A program made the position numbers and the translations under genes. The notes beneath the pieces were generated by a model that saw only the letters and a list, made by a program, of their open reading frames with translations, was not told the origin of the DNA and ran no database searches. A DNA stretch of 64,000 bases, taken from contig NZ_RKQJ01000001.1 in NCBI RefSeq assembly GCF_003814515.1, positions 1,178,001 to 1,242,000 of the forward strand. The letters are read 5' to 3'. Numbering within the stretch: the stretch's first letter is position 1; each line of letters starts with the position of its first letter. Shown piece after piece: positions 1 through 8,613 of the stretch. This stretch comes from Salinicoccus roseus (GTDB lineage: Bacteria > Bacillota > Bacilli > Staphylococcales > Salinicoccaceae).

Positions 1-1092
1 GATCAGGCTTGGTGCGTACTGGGAGGCATGGAAGACTGCATCCCCGAGTACCAGACGGCCTTCAGCATCCGTGTTCTTTATTTCCACAGACTGTCCGCTA
101 TAGGAAACATAGACATCGTCCGGCCGCATGGCATTTCCATCCACCATATTTTCTGCGAGTGCTACGACTGCGATGACATGGACCGGCAGCGACATCTCCG
201 AAATGGCATGGACCATGCCGATTACATTCGCAGCCCCGCTCATATCATATTTCATTTCCGGCATGCCGGTCTTAGTCTTGATCGAATATCCGCCTGTATC
301 GAACGTGATGCCCTTGCCGACCAGGGCGATCGGCCTGTGTCCTTCCGCTTCCGGGTGACGGTATTCGATGGTGACGAGCCGCGGCTTCGCCTTGGAGCCT
401 TTGCCGACTGCATTGATCAGGCCATACCCTTCTTCTTCAAGCGCTTCCGCGCTCTTCACTTCTCCCGTCACATACGGATGGGAGCGGAATATGGCGGCGA
501 TCTTGTCTGCCATATGTTCCGGTGTCATGATGTTCGGCGGCGTCTCACTGAAGTTCCTCGCCATGGCAATCGCCGCACCGACTTTCCTGTAACGTGAAAT
601 CCTCTCTTCAACCGCTTCGCTGCTGGTGATCGAGAACATCGCTTCTTCAGAGAAGAGGGGCGCCTGGTCGGTCTTATATGTATTGAATTCATACACACTG
701 ATCTCCGCCATTATGCCCACCGCCTCCGCAAGCATGTCCATATCCACCGGGAACGTATCGAGCAGTATCTGCCCGCGGACCGTATCCGTATCTTTCATGA
801 ACTGGAACATTCTGCCCAGTGCTTCCGACAGCCTCACTGAATCAAGCTTGTCGATCGCCCCGAGTCCGATGGCGATGACTTTGCGGTAGTCCCGCTGTAT
901 GGTCACGCCAGTTGTCGTCACTGCTGAAAATTCCGTGGACAGGACATCCTCCTTGATGATGGCATCCATCTGGCCGCCAAGCAGCGTGTCCACTTCTTCA
1001 TGATTCTCCATACGGGCCGGCTCATGCGGCAGCCCGATGATGATCGGTTCCTCTGTTGCGACATATTTGTCGCGATATTGAAATTCCATCAT
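1..1092 (-). CDS. pepA: Leucyl aminopeptidase, M17 family (C-terminus beyond window edge)
   Basis: Zinc/manganese-dependent cytosolic aminopeptidase that removes N-terminal residues from peptides. About 364 residues are visible; the gene runs off the left edge, so the C-terminus is missing. The M17 signatures are present: GKGITFDTGGYSIK (metal and catalytic Lys region) and the diagnostic NTDAEGRL close to the edge. Two adjacent ATG codons (1092 and 1089) follow a GGAGG ribosome site. The stop of the upstream yuiB-like gene lies 8 nt before the start, so the two are probably co-transcribed. The family call is firm; peptide specificity is not visible. Confidence 0.95.
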   Translation of the reverse strand, partial: MMEFQYRDKYVATEEPIIIGLPHEPARMENHEEVDTLLGGQMDAIIKEDVLSTEFSAVTTTGVTIQRDYRKVIAIGLGAIDKLDSVRLSEALGRMFQFMKDTDTVRGQILLDTFPVDMDMLAEAVGIMAEISVYEFNTYKTDQAPLFSEEAMFSITSSEAVEERISRYRKVGAAIAMARNFSETPPNIMTPEHMADKIAAIFRSHPYVTGEVKSAEALEEEGYGLINAVGKGSKAKPRLVTIEYRHPEAEGHRPIALVGKGITFDTGGYSIKTKTGMPEMKYDMSGAANVIGMVHAISEMSLPVHVIAVVALAENMVDGNAMRPDDVYVSYSGQSVEIKNTDAEGRLVLGDAVFHASQYAPSLI

Positions 1093-1100
1093 TTATCCTC

Positions 1101-1418
1101 CTAGAACATCTGATACCCGGCTTTGCGCAAGTAGCGGATCGTCATACCGGCAAGTATCGTCCCGACGAGCCCGCTCCCAAGCATCAGCATATCCGCCGGA
1201 TGCAGATTCACAAGCCTCTCCCCAAGGGTGCTGAAAGCTTCAGATGTATTTGTAAAATATTCCGCTGATGAGATGCCATCCACGATGAGCAGGACGATGA
1301 AGGGGTATACACCCACCATCAGCCATGTCATCTTCAGGATCATATTCAGTATGAAGCTGATCCCGTAGAACAGGACGAAGAACAGCAGCATGGATATTGC
1401 AAGTTGTATTATTGACAT
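1101..1418 (-). CDS. yuiB: YuiB-like small membrane protein
   Basis: A 105-residue protein with hydrophobic segments at about 5-25, 30-50 and 78-95, so an integral membrane protein. It matches the YuiB family as I remember it, and in Bacillus that gene also sits beside an NDH-2 gene (yumB) and a leucyl aminopeptidase gene. It lies between those two genes here. No biochemical function is known to me. The start is the first ATG of the frame. Confidence 0.7.
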   Translation of the reverse strand: MSIIQLAISMLLFFVLFYGISFILNMILKMTWLMVGVYPFIVLLIVDGISSAEYFTNTSEAFSTLGERLVNLHPADMLMLGSGLVGTILAGMTIRYLRKAGYQMF

Positions 1419-1438
1419 TATTGGTTACCCTCCACATG

Positions 1439-1474
1439 AAAAAAAGGCACGGGCATTAAAGCAATACCCATGCC
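1439..1474 (-). terminator. Intrinsic terminator after the NDH-2 gene
   Basis: A 12-bp stem (1446-1457 with 1463-1474, two G-U pairs) is followed on the minus strand by seven T. It lies 17 nt after the stop of the NDH-2 gene and separates it from the yuiB-pepA pair. Confidence 0.85.
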
Positions 1475-1490
1475 TGTCATATCAGTTGTA

Positions 1491-2696
1491 TCAGAACATT
1501 TTTCCTTTTGAATAGGCGAGCAGTGGGCCACCGATTTTGAATATCGCCCTCGAATCGATGACACGCTTCATGAATGCCGCCTTCTTGCCTTTGATCTCAC
1601 GGCCCATTACAAGTCCGATGCCATCTTTGGATCCGAGTGAACAGACGGTACCCCTGTCGTTGTAGGAGAACTCCTCGAGCCGTTCCCCTTTGAGTGAAAG
1701 CTCGATGTTCTTCGCTGTATGTTCACCCAGCTGCATGGCAATCTGGGCAGTCGTCGGCCATGGACGCTCAGTCTCCCCGTTCATCACCGCAGCGACGTCA
1801 CCGATTGCATAGATGTTGTCGTACCCTTCAATGCGCAGATCCGGTCCTACGACGATGCGTCCACGTTTGACACCATCGAATGATTCTTCCATCAGGCTGC
1901 TGCCACGTACACCAGCCGTCCAGATGACGCTGTTCGCTTCGATCTGCTGCTTCTCATCATTCACTTCCACGACGAAGCCATCTTCATTCGCTGCAACGAT
2001 CGGCGTATCGACCATGAATTTGACGCCACGGTCCTTAAGGAATTCAACAGCATATTCGACGAGGTTTTCAGGGAACATCGGCAGCATTTTAGGCGCTGCT
2101 TCCACACATGTGATGTTCACTTTGTTGTAGTCGATGCCATGCTTTTCACAAAGCTCCGGTACGCTTTCGACAAGTTCGCCCAGATACTCTATGCCTGTAA
2201 ATCCGGCACCACCGACAAGGATGGAAATATCCTTCGGATCATTGGATTGCCTGTAGTTTGCAAAGTTCCGTTCGATCTCCTTGCGTGCTGCTGTAGCAGT
2301 CTCCGGGTTGACGATTGAATGCGCATGCTCCTCCATGCCCTCGATGCCGAAAGTTTCACTTTCGAAGCCAAGCGCTACGACAAGGATGTCATATTGGAAT
2401 GTGCCCTGAGTCGTTTCCACACGCTGTTCATCCTTATGGATGGCAGTAACCTCAGCCGGTACGAAAACCACCTTCTGTGCATCGACCACCTTGTTGATCG
2501 GGTATACGCCCTCTTCCCAGTCGATTGTTCCTGCAGCCGTTTCATGCAGCCACGTAGCTTCATAGTGGTACTCATTCTTATTGATGAGTGTGATATCGGC
2601 ATCTTGATGAGACAACAATTTCTGAAGTTTGGATACAGTCTGCAATCCGGCATACCCTGCACCCAGCACCAAAATTTTCTTTCTTTCAAAACTCAT
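1491..2696 (-). CDS. ndh: Type II NADH dehydrogenase (NDH-2, YumB-like)
   Basis: Single-subunit, non-proton-pumping NADH:quinone oxidoreductase on the inner face of the membrane, feeding electrons to menaquinone. It has 401 residues, the normal NDH-2 length. FAD-binding motif GAGYAGLQT lies near residue 12, the second Rossmann motif GGAGFTGIE near 170, and the conserved YAIGDVAAV near 303. The ATG at 2696 is chosen because an AAAGGTGA ribosome site precedes it at good spacing; the longer in-frame start would add 13 unlikely residues. A second, more divergent NDH-2-like gene lies at 3606-4667. Confidence 0.93.
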   Translation of the reverse strand: MSFERKKILVLGAGYAGLQTVSKLQKLLSHQDADITLINKNEYHYEATWLHETAAGTIDWEEGVYPINKVVDAQKVVFVPAEVTAIHKDEQRVETTQGTFQYDILVVALGFESETFGIEGMEEHAHSIVNPETATAARKEIERNFANYRQSNDPKDISILVGGAGFTGIEYLGELVESVPELCEKHGIDYNKVNITCVEAAPKMLPMFPENLVEYAVEFLKDRGVKFMVDTPIVAANEDGFVVEVNDEKQQIEANSVIWTAGVRGSSLMEESFDGVKRGRIVVGPDLRIEGYDNIYAIGDVAAVMNGETERPWPTTAQIAMQLGEHTAKNIELSLKGERLEEFSYNDRGTVCSLGSKDGIGLVMGREIKGKKAAFMKRVIDSRAIFKIGGPLLAYSKGKMF

Positions 2697-2758
2697 TATA
2701 ACGTCACCTTTTCTCTCCATTTTTTTATACTGCACCTGAATTTGGGCATAATTAAAAC

Positions 2759-2788
2759 CGCTAATATTAATCTCCTATAATATTAGCG
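2759..2788. terminator. Bidirectional hairpin between yutM and ndh
   Basis: A perfect 11-bp stem (2759-2769 with 2778-2788) is flanked by T-rich tracts on either strand. It lies downstream of the yutM stop and upstream of ndh. It most likely terminates yutM transcripts. Confidence 0.65.
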
Positions 2789-2825
2789 ATTTTCTTCACA
2801 TATTTCAAGCGGTTTGGATGAATCT

Positions 2826-3185
2826 TTAGCAATCTTCCGGTTGGCCGGCGACTTCTTTAGTCCTGAATGAAGAGCCGCATCCACAGGCGAGCGTCGCGTT
2901 CGGATTGTCTATGGTAAAACCGCCGCCCATCAGGGACTGTTTGAAGTCGATCACAGTACCGTCTATGACGGGGATATCCTTCTTGTCGACTAGTACTTTA
3001 ACACCATGGAATTCGTAGACTTCATCGTTCTCCGTCTGTTCGGTTTCAGCCGCCATACCGTATGTCAGACCGGTGCAGCCTCCACCCTGGACTTTGAACC
3101 TCAGGTAGCCATCTTCCATCTCGTTCTTCTCAAGCATGTCCTTCACTTCGTAGGCGGCGCTTTCCGTCAGAGTTACGTGAGACAC
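2826..3185 (-). CDS. yutM: A-type iron-sulfur carrier (HesB/IscA/ErpA family, YutM)
   Basis: A 119-residue HesB/IscA-fold protein that carries and hands on Fe-S clusters. The three conserved cysteines are visible: one in GGGCTGL near residue 36 and two in CGCGSSF near the C-terminus. Translation appears to begin at GTG (3185) behind a GGGGTGA ribosome site. It lies near other Fe-S genes (yutI at 4709, lipA at 9035), and the suf operon is in the same window. Its partner proteins are not shown by the sequence. Confidence 0.92.
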   Translation of the reverse strand: MSHVTLTESAAYEVKDMLEKNEMEDGYLRFKVQGGGCTGLTYGMAAETEQTENDEVYEFHGVKVLVDKKDIPVIDGTVIDFKQSLMGGGFTIDNPNATLACGCGSSFRTKEVAGQPEDC

Positions 3186-3238
3186 ATAATCACCCCTCGT
3201 TGATTTTTATTAATTCCAATTATAGAGCAAATGGACGT

Positions 3239-3502
3239 CTAACTCAAATCTTCGGTCCATTCTTCCATTTCCCGCTTGTTCCTGTCTATCCTCTTATATA
3301 TCTTCTCAAGGAGCTTCTCCGGTGTCATGGCACTGACTATCTCGCCGTCCACAAGTACGAAGAATGCTTTGCTGCATAATCCGCAGTTGTTCAGGCAGCC
3401 ATAGTCCAGCACATCGATTTCGGGATCGTCGTCCAGTGTCCGGTACACCTCTTCGGTGCCCTTCAGCATGTTTGATGAGCAGAACTCGACAAGGGTAAAC
3501 AT
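3239..3502 (-). CDS. yuzB: DUF1450 protein (YuzB family)
   Basis: An 87-residue protein with a CLNNCGLC cysteine motif near residues 36-43 and an early Cys, resembling a small thioredoxin-fold or 2Fe-2S ferredoxin-like domain. This is the YuzB/DUF1450 family, which neighbours NDH-2 and yutM in Bacillus and Staphylococcus. A good AGAGGGAG ribosome site precedes the ATG. The clustered cysteines suggest redox or metal binding, but no function is established to my knowledge. Confidence 0.8.
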   Translation of the reverse strand: MFTLVEFCSSNMLKGTEEVYRTLDDDPEIDVLDYGCLNNCGLCSKAFFVLVDGEIVSAMTPEKLLEKIYKRIDRNKREMEEWTEDLS

Positions 3503-3605
3503 TGCACTCCCTCTTTCTCGGCATTATTGCCGACTTTCATTGTAGTTTATCGCGTTAAATATTATAATATAAATAATAGAATTTTAATACAAGGCGGTAC
3601 TGACT

Positions 3606-4667
3606 ATGAATACTATCGTATGTCTCGGAGGCGGCTATGGAAATATGCGCTTCATACAGCGCATCCTTCCAAAACTGCCCTCCGGCTACACCATCACCCT
3701 CGTGGACAAGAATCCTTTCCACGGGATGAAAACTGAATACTACGCCCTGGCTGCAGGGACGAAAAGTGAAAAGAACGTCCGGGTCGACTTTCCCGACGAC
3801 GACAGGGTCAATATCGTCTTTGACACAGTCTCGGAAATCGACATCGACAGAAACAGGGTCATCCTCGAGAACCAGACACTGGACTATGACATGCTCGTCA
3901 TCGGTCTCGGCTGCGAGGATAAATACCATGGCGTGCCCGGTGCTGAGGAACATACATACAGTATCCAGTCACTCCGGGAATCGCGCGCTACATACGAGAG
4001 CATCGGGGACCTCAAGCCCGGCTCCACAGTCGGCATCGTGGGTGCAGGCCTGAGCGGCATCGAAGTGGCCAGTGAGCTGCGCGAGGCACGCGAAGACCTC
4101 CACATCAAACTGTTCGACCGCGGCGACCGCATCCTGCCGATGTATCCGGCACGGCTCAGTGCCTACGTCAAAAGATGGTTCGATGACAATGACGTCGAAG
4201 TCATCCCGAACTCGAACATCGTCAAGGTCGAAGCCGACAAGGTCTACAACAATAATGAATCGCACGATCTGGACCTGGCGATCTGGACAGCCGGTGTACA
4301 GCCGGTGGAGGTCGTACGCAACCTGCCCGTTGAATTCGGGCCCGGCGGACGCGTCGTACTGAACCAATACCATCAGGTGCCGGGACACGAAAACGTCTAT
4401 GTGGTCGGAGATTCGGCGGCACTGAAGCATGCACCTTCGGCTCAGGTCGCCGAAGGCCAGGCCGAACAGATTGCGGAAGTCATCGAGGATATCCTCAAGG
4501 GCAAGGCCCTTCCGGAAGAGATGTCGGACATCAAAATGCAGGGGATACTCGGATCACTCGGCTCCAAGGAAGGGTTCGCCTACCTCAAGGAACGGACGGT
4601 CACAGGCCGTATTGCCCGAATGTTGAAAAGCGGTGTACTCTGGATGTACAAACTGGGCAATAATTAA
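3606..4667 (+). CDS. yutJ: NDH-2-like FAD/NAD(P) oxidoreductase (YutJ)
   Basis: A 353-residue two-dinucleotide-binding flavoprotein related to NDH-2. The FAD motif is GGGYGN near residue 8, the NAD motif GIVGAGLSGIE near 145, and VVGDSAALK lies near 267. It is shorter than a full NDH-2 (about 400 residues) and lacks much of the C-terminal membrane-anchor region, so membrane association is uncertain. It is transcribed alone, opposite to yuzB, from the spacer 3503-3605. A quinone or other acceptor cannot be assigned from sequence. Confidence 0.82.
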   Translation: MNTIVCLGGGYGNMRFIQRILPKLPSGYTITLVDKNPFHGMKTEYYALAAGTKSEKNVRVDFPDDDRVNIVFDTVSEIDIDRNRVILENQTLDYDMLVIGLGCEDKYHGVPGAEEHTYSIQSLRESRATYESIGDLKPGSTVGIVGAGLSGIEVASELREAREDLHIKLFDRGDRILPMYPARLSAYVKRWFDDNDVEVIPNSNIVKVEADKVYNNNESHDLDLAIWTAGVQPVEVVRNLPVEFGPGGRVVLNQYHQVPGHENVYVVGDSAALKHAPSAQVAEGQAEQIAEVIEDILKGKALPEEMSDIKMQGILGSLGSKEGFAYLKERTVTGRIARMLKSGVLWMYKLGNN

Positions 4668-4670
4668 CAA

Positions 4671-4695
4671 ACAGCCCCCGCATCGCGGGGGCTGT
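4671..4695. terminator. Shared hairpin between yutJ and yutI
   Basis: A perfect, GC-rich 11-bp stem with a 3-nt loop lies between two convergent genes. The U-tract is weak on both sides, so it is called mainly from stem strength and position. Confidence 0.7.
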
Positions 4696-4708
4696 CCATT
4701 TGGATGTA

Positions 4709-4951
4709 TCAGAATACCTGTTCCACTTCCACAAATCCTGGTACTTCTTCAAGCAGTGCACGTTCGATTCCTGCCTTGAGTGTGATTGTTGAGCTTGGGC
4801 ATGTGCCGCAGGCTCCAAGAAGACGCAGCTTCACAATGCCGTCTTCCACATCCACAAGCTCACAGTCTCCTCCATCCCTCAGCAGGAACGGACGCAATTT
4901 ATCCAATACTTCATCGACTTGTTCAAACATCGTATCTTGTCCAGTAGTCAT
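4709..4951 (-). CDS. yutI: NifU-like Fe-S scaffold domain protein (YutI/Nfu)
   Basis: An 80-residue protein made only of the NifU C-terminal (Nfu) domain. The metal-binding CGTCPSS motif (CxxC) lies near residues 46-52. Nfu proteins carry 4Fe-4S clusters to target enzymes. ATG 4951 is chosen because GGGAG lies 8 nt upstream; the alternative GTG 9 nt earlier overlaps the ribosome site. It converges with yutJ. Confidence 0.92.
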   Translation of the reverse strand: MTTGQDTMFEQVDEVLDKLRPFLLRDGGDCELVDVEDGIVKLRLLGACGTCPSSTITLKAGIERALLEEVPGFVEVEQVF

Positions 4952-5049
4952 GAAATTCACTCCCTCTTATTTCATACGCAAATGATTATATGTATATTAT
5001 AATGGATATGGAACAAAAAATCCATCATCTGAAAGGCGGATGTTACTTC

Positions 5050-5358
5050 ATGAAATATGCAATCAATGTATACGGCCGTGATGTCGTATGTGCAAGCTGC
5101 GTCAACGCACCAGGTTCCAAGGATACGTACGAATGGCTTGAAGCCGTACTGTCACGGAAGTACCCAGATCATGAGCTCAAGTTCAATTATATCGACATCG
5201 ACCATGAGGACAACCTGTCGGATTATGACGAGAGCCTCATCGAACGCATCAATGAGGATGAGCTGTTCTATCCACTCGTCACCGTAAACGATGAAGTCGT
5301 ACAGGACGGCCATATCCGGCTCAAGCCGATACAGAAGACAATCGAAAAGGAAGCATGA
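5050..5358 (+). CDS. yuzD: DUF1462 thioredoxin-fold protein (YuzD)
   Basis: A 102-residue protein of the YuzD/DUF1462 family. A CASC motif near residues 14-17, followed by NAPGSKDTYEWLE and a cis-Pro-like YPLVTVN segment, indicates a thioredoxin-like fold. ATG 5050 follows AAAGGCGGA at suitable spacing; in-frame upstream codons would place the start inside the promoter. The gene neighbours yutI in many Bacilli. Its role is unknown. Confidence 0.8.
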   Translation: MKYAINVYGRDVVCASCVNAPGSKDTYEWLEAVLSRKYPDHELKFNYIDIDHEDNLSDYDESLIERINEDELFYPLVTVNDEVVQDGHIRLKPIQKTIEKEA

Positions 5359-5363
5359 TTTTT

Positions 5364-5394
5364 GCCCCTGGGAAGCATTTCCCAGGGGCATTTT
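5364..5394. terminator. Bidirectional terminator between yuzD and bioY
   Basis: An 11-bp perfect stem (5364-5374 with 5379-5389) is followed by ATTTTTC on the plus strand, with T-rich sequence also on the minus side. It serves the two convergent genes. Confidence 0.85.
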
Positions 5395-5397
5395 TCA

Positions 5398-5940
5398 TCA
5401 ACCATTCGCCAGGTGGAGTCCACGGGTATGGAGCATACGGGCAAACATGCTCGTCACTACAGCCACAGCCACATCCTTCAGTATGAATGGAAGTATCGCC
5501 ACCTTGAAGGCAGCAACAGCACTCATCGGCGTGTCGAGTACCACATTCATGATGAAGATGAAGTACAGGAAGCCGAACAGGAAGATGACAGCCGTTGCAG
5601 CGAGTGCAAAGCTGATTGCCCGGGCAGATGAGGACTTGTATGCAGCACCGAATCCGGCAAGCCAGGCCGCAGGTATGTAGCCGACGATGAAGCCGAAGGA
5701 TGGTGAAACAAGCGATCCGATGCCGCCTCCCCCGGCAAAGACGGGCAGCCCGACGAGGCCCATCAGCATATAGACGAGCGCACTGAGCGCACCGAGTTTC
5801 GGCCCGAGCATCAGACCGGCAAGAAGGACCATCGGCACCTGCATCGTCACCGGTACCGGACCGATGGGCAGACGGATCTGTGCACCGATTGCAATGAGGG
5901 CTGCAAACAGGGCAACGTAGAGAAGATGTTTCGTTGACAT
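5398..5940 (-). CDS. bioY: Biotin transporter BioY (ECF S-component)
   Basis: A 180-residue, six-helix membrane protein of the BioY family, the biotin-binding substrate component of energy-coupling factor transporters. Typical segments are visible: an N-terminal helix ending GAQIRLPIGPVPVTMQ and the central GLVGLPVFAGGGG. ATG 5940 follows an AGAGGTGG ribosome site. It is monocistronic and preceded by a BirA operator (5991-6022), so it is expected to be repressed when biotin is plentiful. The ECF ATPases and EcfT are not in this window. Confidence 0.95.
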   Translation of the reverse strand: MSTKHLLYVALFAALIAIGAQIRLPIGPVPVTMQVPMVLLAGLMLGPKLGALSALVYMLMGLVGLPVFAGGGGIGSLVSPSFGFIVGYIPAAWLAGFGAAYKSSSARAISFALAATAVIFLFGFLYFIFIMNVVLDTPMSAVAAFKVAILPFILKDVAVAVVTSMFARMLHTRGLHLANG

Positions 5941-5968
5941 AAAACCACCTCTTTCCTTTATGTCTACC

Positions 5969-6022
5969 ATCATATCACTAACGGAACCCTATGTTAACCT
6001 TTTATTTTTATAGGTTGACAAT
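5969..6022 (-). promoter_or_regulatory. bioY promoter with BirA operator
   Basis: The minus strand shows -35 TTAACA (5992-5997) and -10 TATGAT (5969-5974) with 17-nt spacing. Overlapping the -35 is an inverted repeat: TGTTAACC (5992-5999), 13 nt, GGTTGACA (6013-6020). This agrees with the Firmicutes BirA operator (TGTTAACC, spacer, GGTTAACA). Binding by biotinyl-AMP-loaded BirA would block the promoter. Confidence 0.85.
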
Positions 6023-6055
6023 GAGCGGTGAAGACGGCCCATAGGGACGCCTTCC

Positions 6056-7012
6056 CTATTGGACCGGTGTAATCGGTTTGCCGCCGTTCAGCACTTCCAT
6101 GATGTTGTTGACGCAGAGGTTCATCATGTTGTTCCTCGTATCCACAGATGCGCTGCCGATGTGTGGAAGCAGTGTCATGTTGTCGATGCCGATGAAAGGA
6201 TGATCCCGTCCAATCGGTTCATTCTCATAAACATCGAGGGCAGCTCCCTTGATGTCCCCGTTCCTGACCGCTTCTGCAAGATCGTCCTCCACCACATGGG
6301 CCCCGCGGCCGATATTGATGAAGTAGGCACTCTCCTTCATCTGGCTGAATGCCTCCTTATCAAAGCGGTGTTTCGTCTCGCCGGTCAGGGGCGCGGCACA
6401 TAATACAAAGTCCGATTCAGCCAGAAGGTCTTCGAATGAGACCAGCTCAGCACCCATGGACTCGCCGACTTCCGAGCGGCTGCGGTTATGGTAGAGTACC
6501 TTCACACGGAATCCCGACAGGCGTCTGGCGAATGCCGCGCCGATCGAACCCATGCCGAATATGCCCACCGTCTTGCCGAATACATCCGTACCTGCCATAT
6601 GGTAGGGGCTCCAGCCGGACCATTCCCCAGCCATCAGCTCACGGTTCGCCTCCAGTACACGGCGTGCGGCCGTCAGCATGAGCGTGAAGGCCAGTTCAGC
6701 GGTCGTTTCCGTCAGCACATCAGGCGTGTTCGTAATGACGACCTCATTGGCTCTGGCCGCCTCCAGGTCGATATTGTCGAAACCGACGGCCAGGTTGGCC
6801 ACCACTTTGAGGTTCTGCGCATTTTCAAGCATCTCACGGTCGACCTTGTCGCTGAGCATGGTCATCACGCCGTGGGCATCCTTCGTCTCTTCGAGGAAGC
6901 GTTCGCGCGGCATCGGCTGCTCATCTTCGTTCCATACAACCACTTCGAAATCCTTCTTGAGCTTTTCAATCATGTTCGGGTTGATCTTTCTGGTGATTAC
7001 AATCTTCTTCAC
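6056..7012 (-). CDS. D-isomer 2-hydroxyacid dehydrogenase (glyoxylate/hydroxypyruvate reductase type)
   Basis: A 318-residue NAD(P)-dependent dehydrogenase. The Rossmann motif GIFGMGSIG lies near residue 150, the substrate Arg in the NIGRGAHVV region near 232, and the catalytic His in LPHIGSAS near 283. It most resembles D-glycerate dehydrogenase/glyoxylate reductases (GyaR/GhrB), but substrate choice cannot be read from sequence alone. Translation begins at GTG 7012, directly after the yutF stop, so the two genes are co-transcribed. Confidence 0.88.
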   Translation of the reverse strand: MKKIVITRKINPNMIEKLKKDFEVVVWNEDEQPMPRERFLEETKDAHGVMTMLSDKVDREMLENAQNLKVVANLAVGFDNIDLEAARANEVVITNTPDVLTETTAELAFTLMLTAARRVLEANRELMAGEWSGWSPYHMAGTDVFGKTVGIFGMGSIGAAFARRLSGFRVKVLYHNRSRSEVGESMGAELVSFEDLLAESDFVLCAAPLTGETKHRFDKEAFSQMKESAYFINIGRGAHVVEDDLAEAVRNGDIKGAALDVYENEPIGRDHPFIGIDNMTLLPHIGSASVDTRNNMMNLCVNNIMEVLNGGKPITPVQ

Positions 7013-7777
7013 TTACTTCACACTCCATTCCTTCAGATGGTCGATCATATATTCAGGCTGTCTTTCCTGTTTCTTCACTTCCTCGGCCGGTGTGACCCCC
7101 GTATTGACGTGAAGGGTGTGCACACCATTGTCGAGGCCGGTGCGTATATCCGTGTCATAATTGTCCCCGACGAGCAGGACCCTGTCCTTCGGCAGCCCAA
7201 GTGTGGAAACCGCCGCCTCCAGTATGATCCCCTCAGGCTTTCCGATTACAATCGGTTCGACCCCCGTCGTACTGGCGAGCACCGACACCAGCGAGCCGTT
7301 CCCCGGAACAAGACCCGCTTCCGTCGGAAACTTCCGGTCCGGGTTCGTGGAGATCAGTTTAGCCCCTTCCGCAATCAGAAGGGCGCCGCGCGACAGTTTG
7401 TCATAGTTGATTTCCCTGTCGAGCCCCATCACCACATAATCCACATCGGCATCCGCCAGTGTGAACCCCGACTCCGCGAGGGTCGACTTCAGACTTTCTG
7501 AACCGATGACATGAATGCGTGCTCCGGGCTGTTCGTTCTCAAGATAGGCGGCTGTCGCCATCGCTGAAGTGTAGAGGGTTTCCGGATGGATGTCGAACCC
7601 CATGTCGATCAGCTTCTGGGCAGCCTCCTGCTGTGTCTTCGTCGCGTTGTTGGTCAGGAATACATAGGGTATGCCGTTCCTGTTGAGCCTGTCGATGAAA
7701 TCGATGGCCCCGTCTATGACCGTGTTCCCGCTGTACATCGTCCCGTCAAGGTCGACGAGATACCCTTCATACTTCAT
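7013..7777 (-). CDS. yutF: HAD-IIA phosphatase, NagD/YutF family
   Basis: A 254-residue haloacid-dehalogenase phosphatase with a type IIA cap. Motif I is VDLDGTMY near residue 8, motif II FLTNNATK near 40, the Lys motif is GKPEG near 178 and motif IV is LLVGDNYDTDI near 200. Substrates are sugar or nucleotide phosphates in the family, not specified here. ATG 7777 follows GGGAG; longer reading would add 20 unconserved residues. It overlaps the end of yutE by 11 nt, in an operon yutE-yutF-hydroxyacid dehydrogenase. Confidence 0.92.
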   Translation of the reverse strand: MKYEGYLVDLDGTMYSGNTVIDGAIDFIDRLNRNGIPYVFLTNNATKTQQEAAQKLIDMGFDIHPETLYTSAMATAAYLENEQPGARIHVIGSESLKSTLAESGFTLADADVDYVVMGLDREINYDKLSRGALLIAEGAKLISTNPDRKFPTEAGLVPGNGSLVSVLASTTGVEPIVIGKPEGIILEAAVSTLGLPKDRVLLVGDNYDTDIRTGLDNGVHTLHVNTGVTPAEEVKKQERQPEYMIDHLKEWSVK

Positions 7778-8198
7778 GCTGGTCTCCCTTGAATGCAGTG
7801 ATGGTCTGCCCCTCATTTTCGAAGAAGGCAAAGACATTCCCTTTGAAATCCCTATATGCCGCGAAGTGTGCCTGGAAGTCCTTCTTCATCGCTTCGTGGT
7901 CGAGCTTTGTATAATTGCGCGTCAGCTCGCTGCGCCATGTGAATGTTTCACTGAAATGGCGGTTGTCATCCGATGGGATCACCCCTTCATTCTCCATGAT
8001 GTCCATGACGTCCTGGTAGCTCCCGGGGTCCCTCAGGATGAATCCATCGATGATCATGTTGCCGACATCCACCACGGCTTCGATCAGCATTTGGCATGTG
8101 CGTTCGAGCGCAAGCCCTTCGGCCTTATCGAAATCGGCTGTGAGCCCTTCAATATAGTCCAATCTTTCAAGCAGTATATCCTTATCTACAAAGTACAT
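7767..8198 (-). CDS. yutE: DUF86/HepT-like protein (YutE)
   Basis: A 143-residue helical protein of the DUF86 (HepT-like) family. It has the TRNYTKLDHE segment near residues 103-112, related to the RX4-6YX motif region of HepT toxins. No nucleotidyltransferase (MntA-like) partner lies beside it, and it sits in the conserved yut housekeeping order, so a toxin role is not supported. ATG 8198 follows GGGAG. Function unknown. Confidence 0.8.
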   Translation of the reverse strand: MYFVDKDILLERLDYIEGLTADFDKAEGLALERTCQMLIEAVVDVGNMIIDGFILRDPGSYQDVMDIMENEGVIPSDDNRHFSETFTWRSELTRNYTKLDHEAMKKDFQAHFAAYRDFKGNVFAFFENEGQTITAFKGDQHEV

Positions 8199-8286
8199 CC
8201 ATCGACACTCCCATAATCGTTCTTTTGTAACTCTTCCTATAATATGATAGCATAATTCCAATACACTTGAACTGGAGGGGAATCCT

Positions 8287-8553
8287 TTGATTGACTTCTT
8301 TCTTTATGATGAATCAGAAGACACCTATACACGCTACGTCAGCTTTGTGGGTGAACATGGGCGGTATGACCTCGCCATCATCCAGACGGACCGCTATTTC
8401 GGCAAAAGCCTGGTCCTGAATACACAGGGGAGCCGTTTCGGCATCATCGGCCCGGATGACCTCGAAGAGGAAGGGTACATCGCCCATATACTCGGATACA
8501 CCGATGACGAAGCCTCGGAGGTGGAGGCGTTCCTCTCGGAAGTCATCGCCTGA
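8287..8553 (+). CDS. DUF3055 protein
   Basis: An 88-residue acidic protein that I recognise as the DUF3055 family of Bacilli. It probably starts with TTG (8287) behind a strong GGAGGGGAA ribosome site; no ATG is available nearby. It is transcribed divergently from yutE. No catalytic motifs or membrane segments are visible, and the function is unknown. Confidence 0.75.
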   Translation: MIDFFLYDESEDTYTRYVSFVGEHGRYDLAIIQTDRYFGKSLVLNTQGSRFGIIGPDDLEEEGYIAHILGYTDDEASEVEAFLSEVIA

Positions 8554-8580
8554 CCAAGTACAGGTCCATATAAGAATCAA

Positions 8581-8613
8581 GCCTGCTCCCCAGACGGGGA
8601 AGCAGGCTTTTTT
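8581..8613. terminator. Terminator between DUF3055 gene and yutD
   Basis: The stem GCCTGCT/AGCAGGC (8581-8587 with 8601-8607), with further pairing inside, is followed by TTTTTTC on the plus strand. Convergent genes flank it. Confidence 0.8.

Noticed and set aside
6488-7501. Plus-strand open frame of 337 codons
   Set aside because: Spans the complement of two well-identified genes and has the composition of an antisense shadow.
7767-8198. HepT-type toxin-antitoxin system
   Set aside because: The DUF86 protein has no nucleotidyltransferase partner next to it and lies in a conserved housekeeping order.
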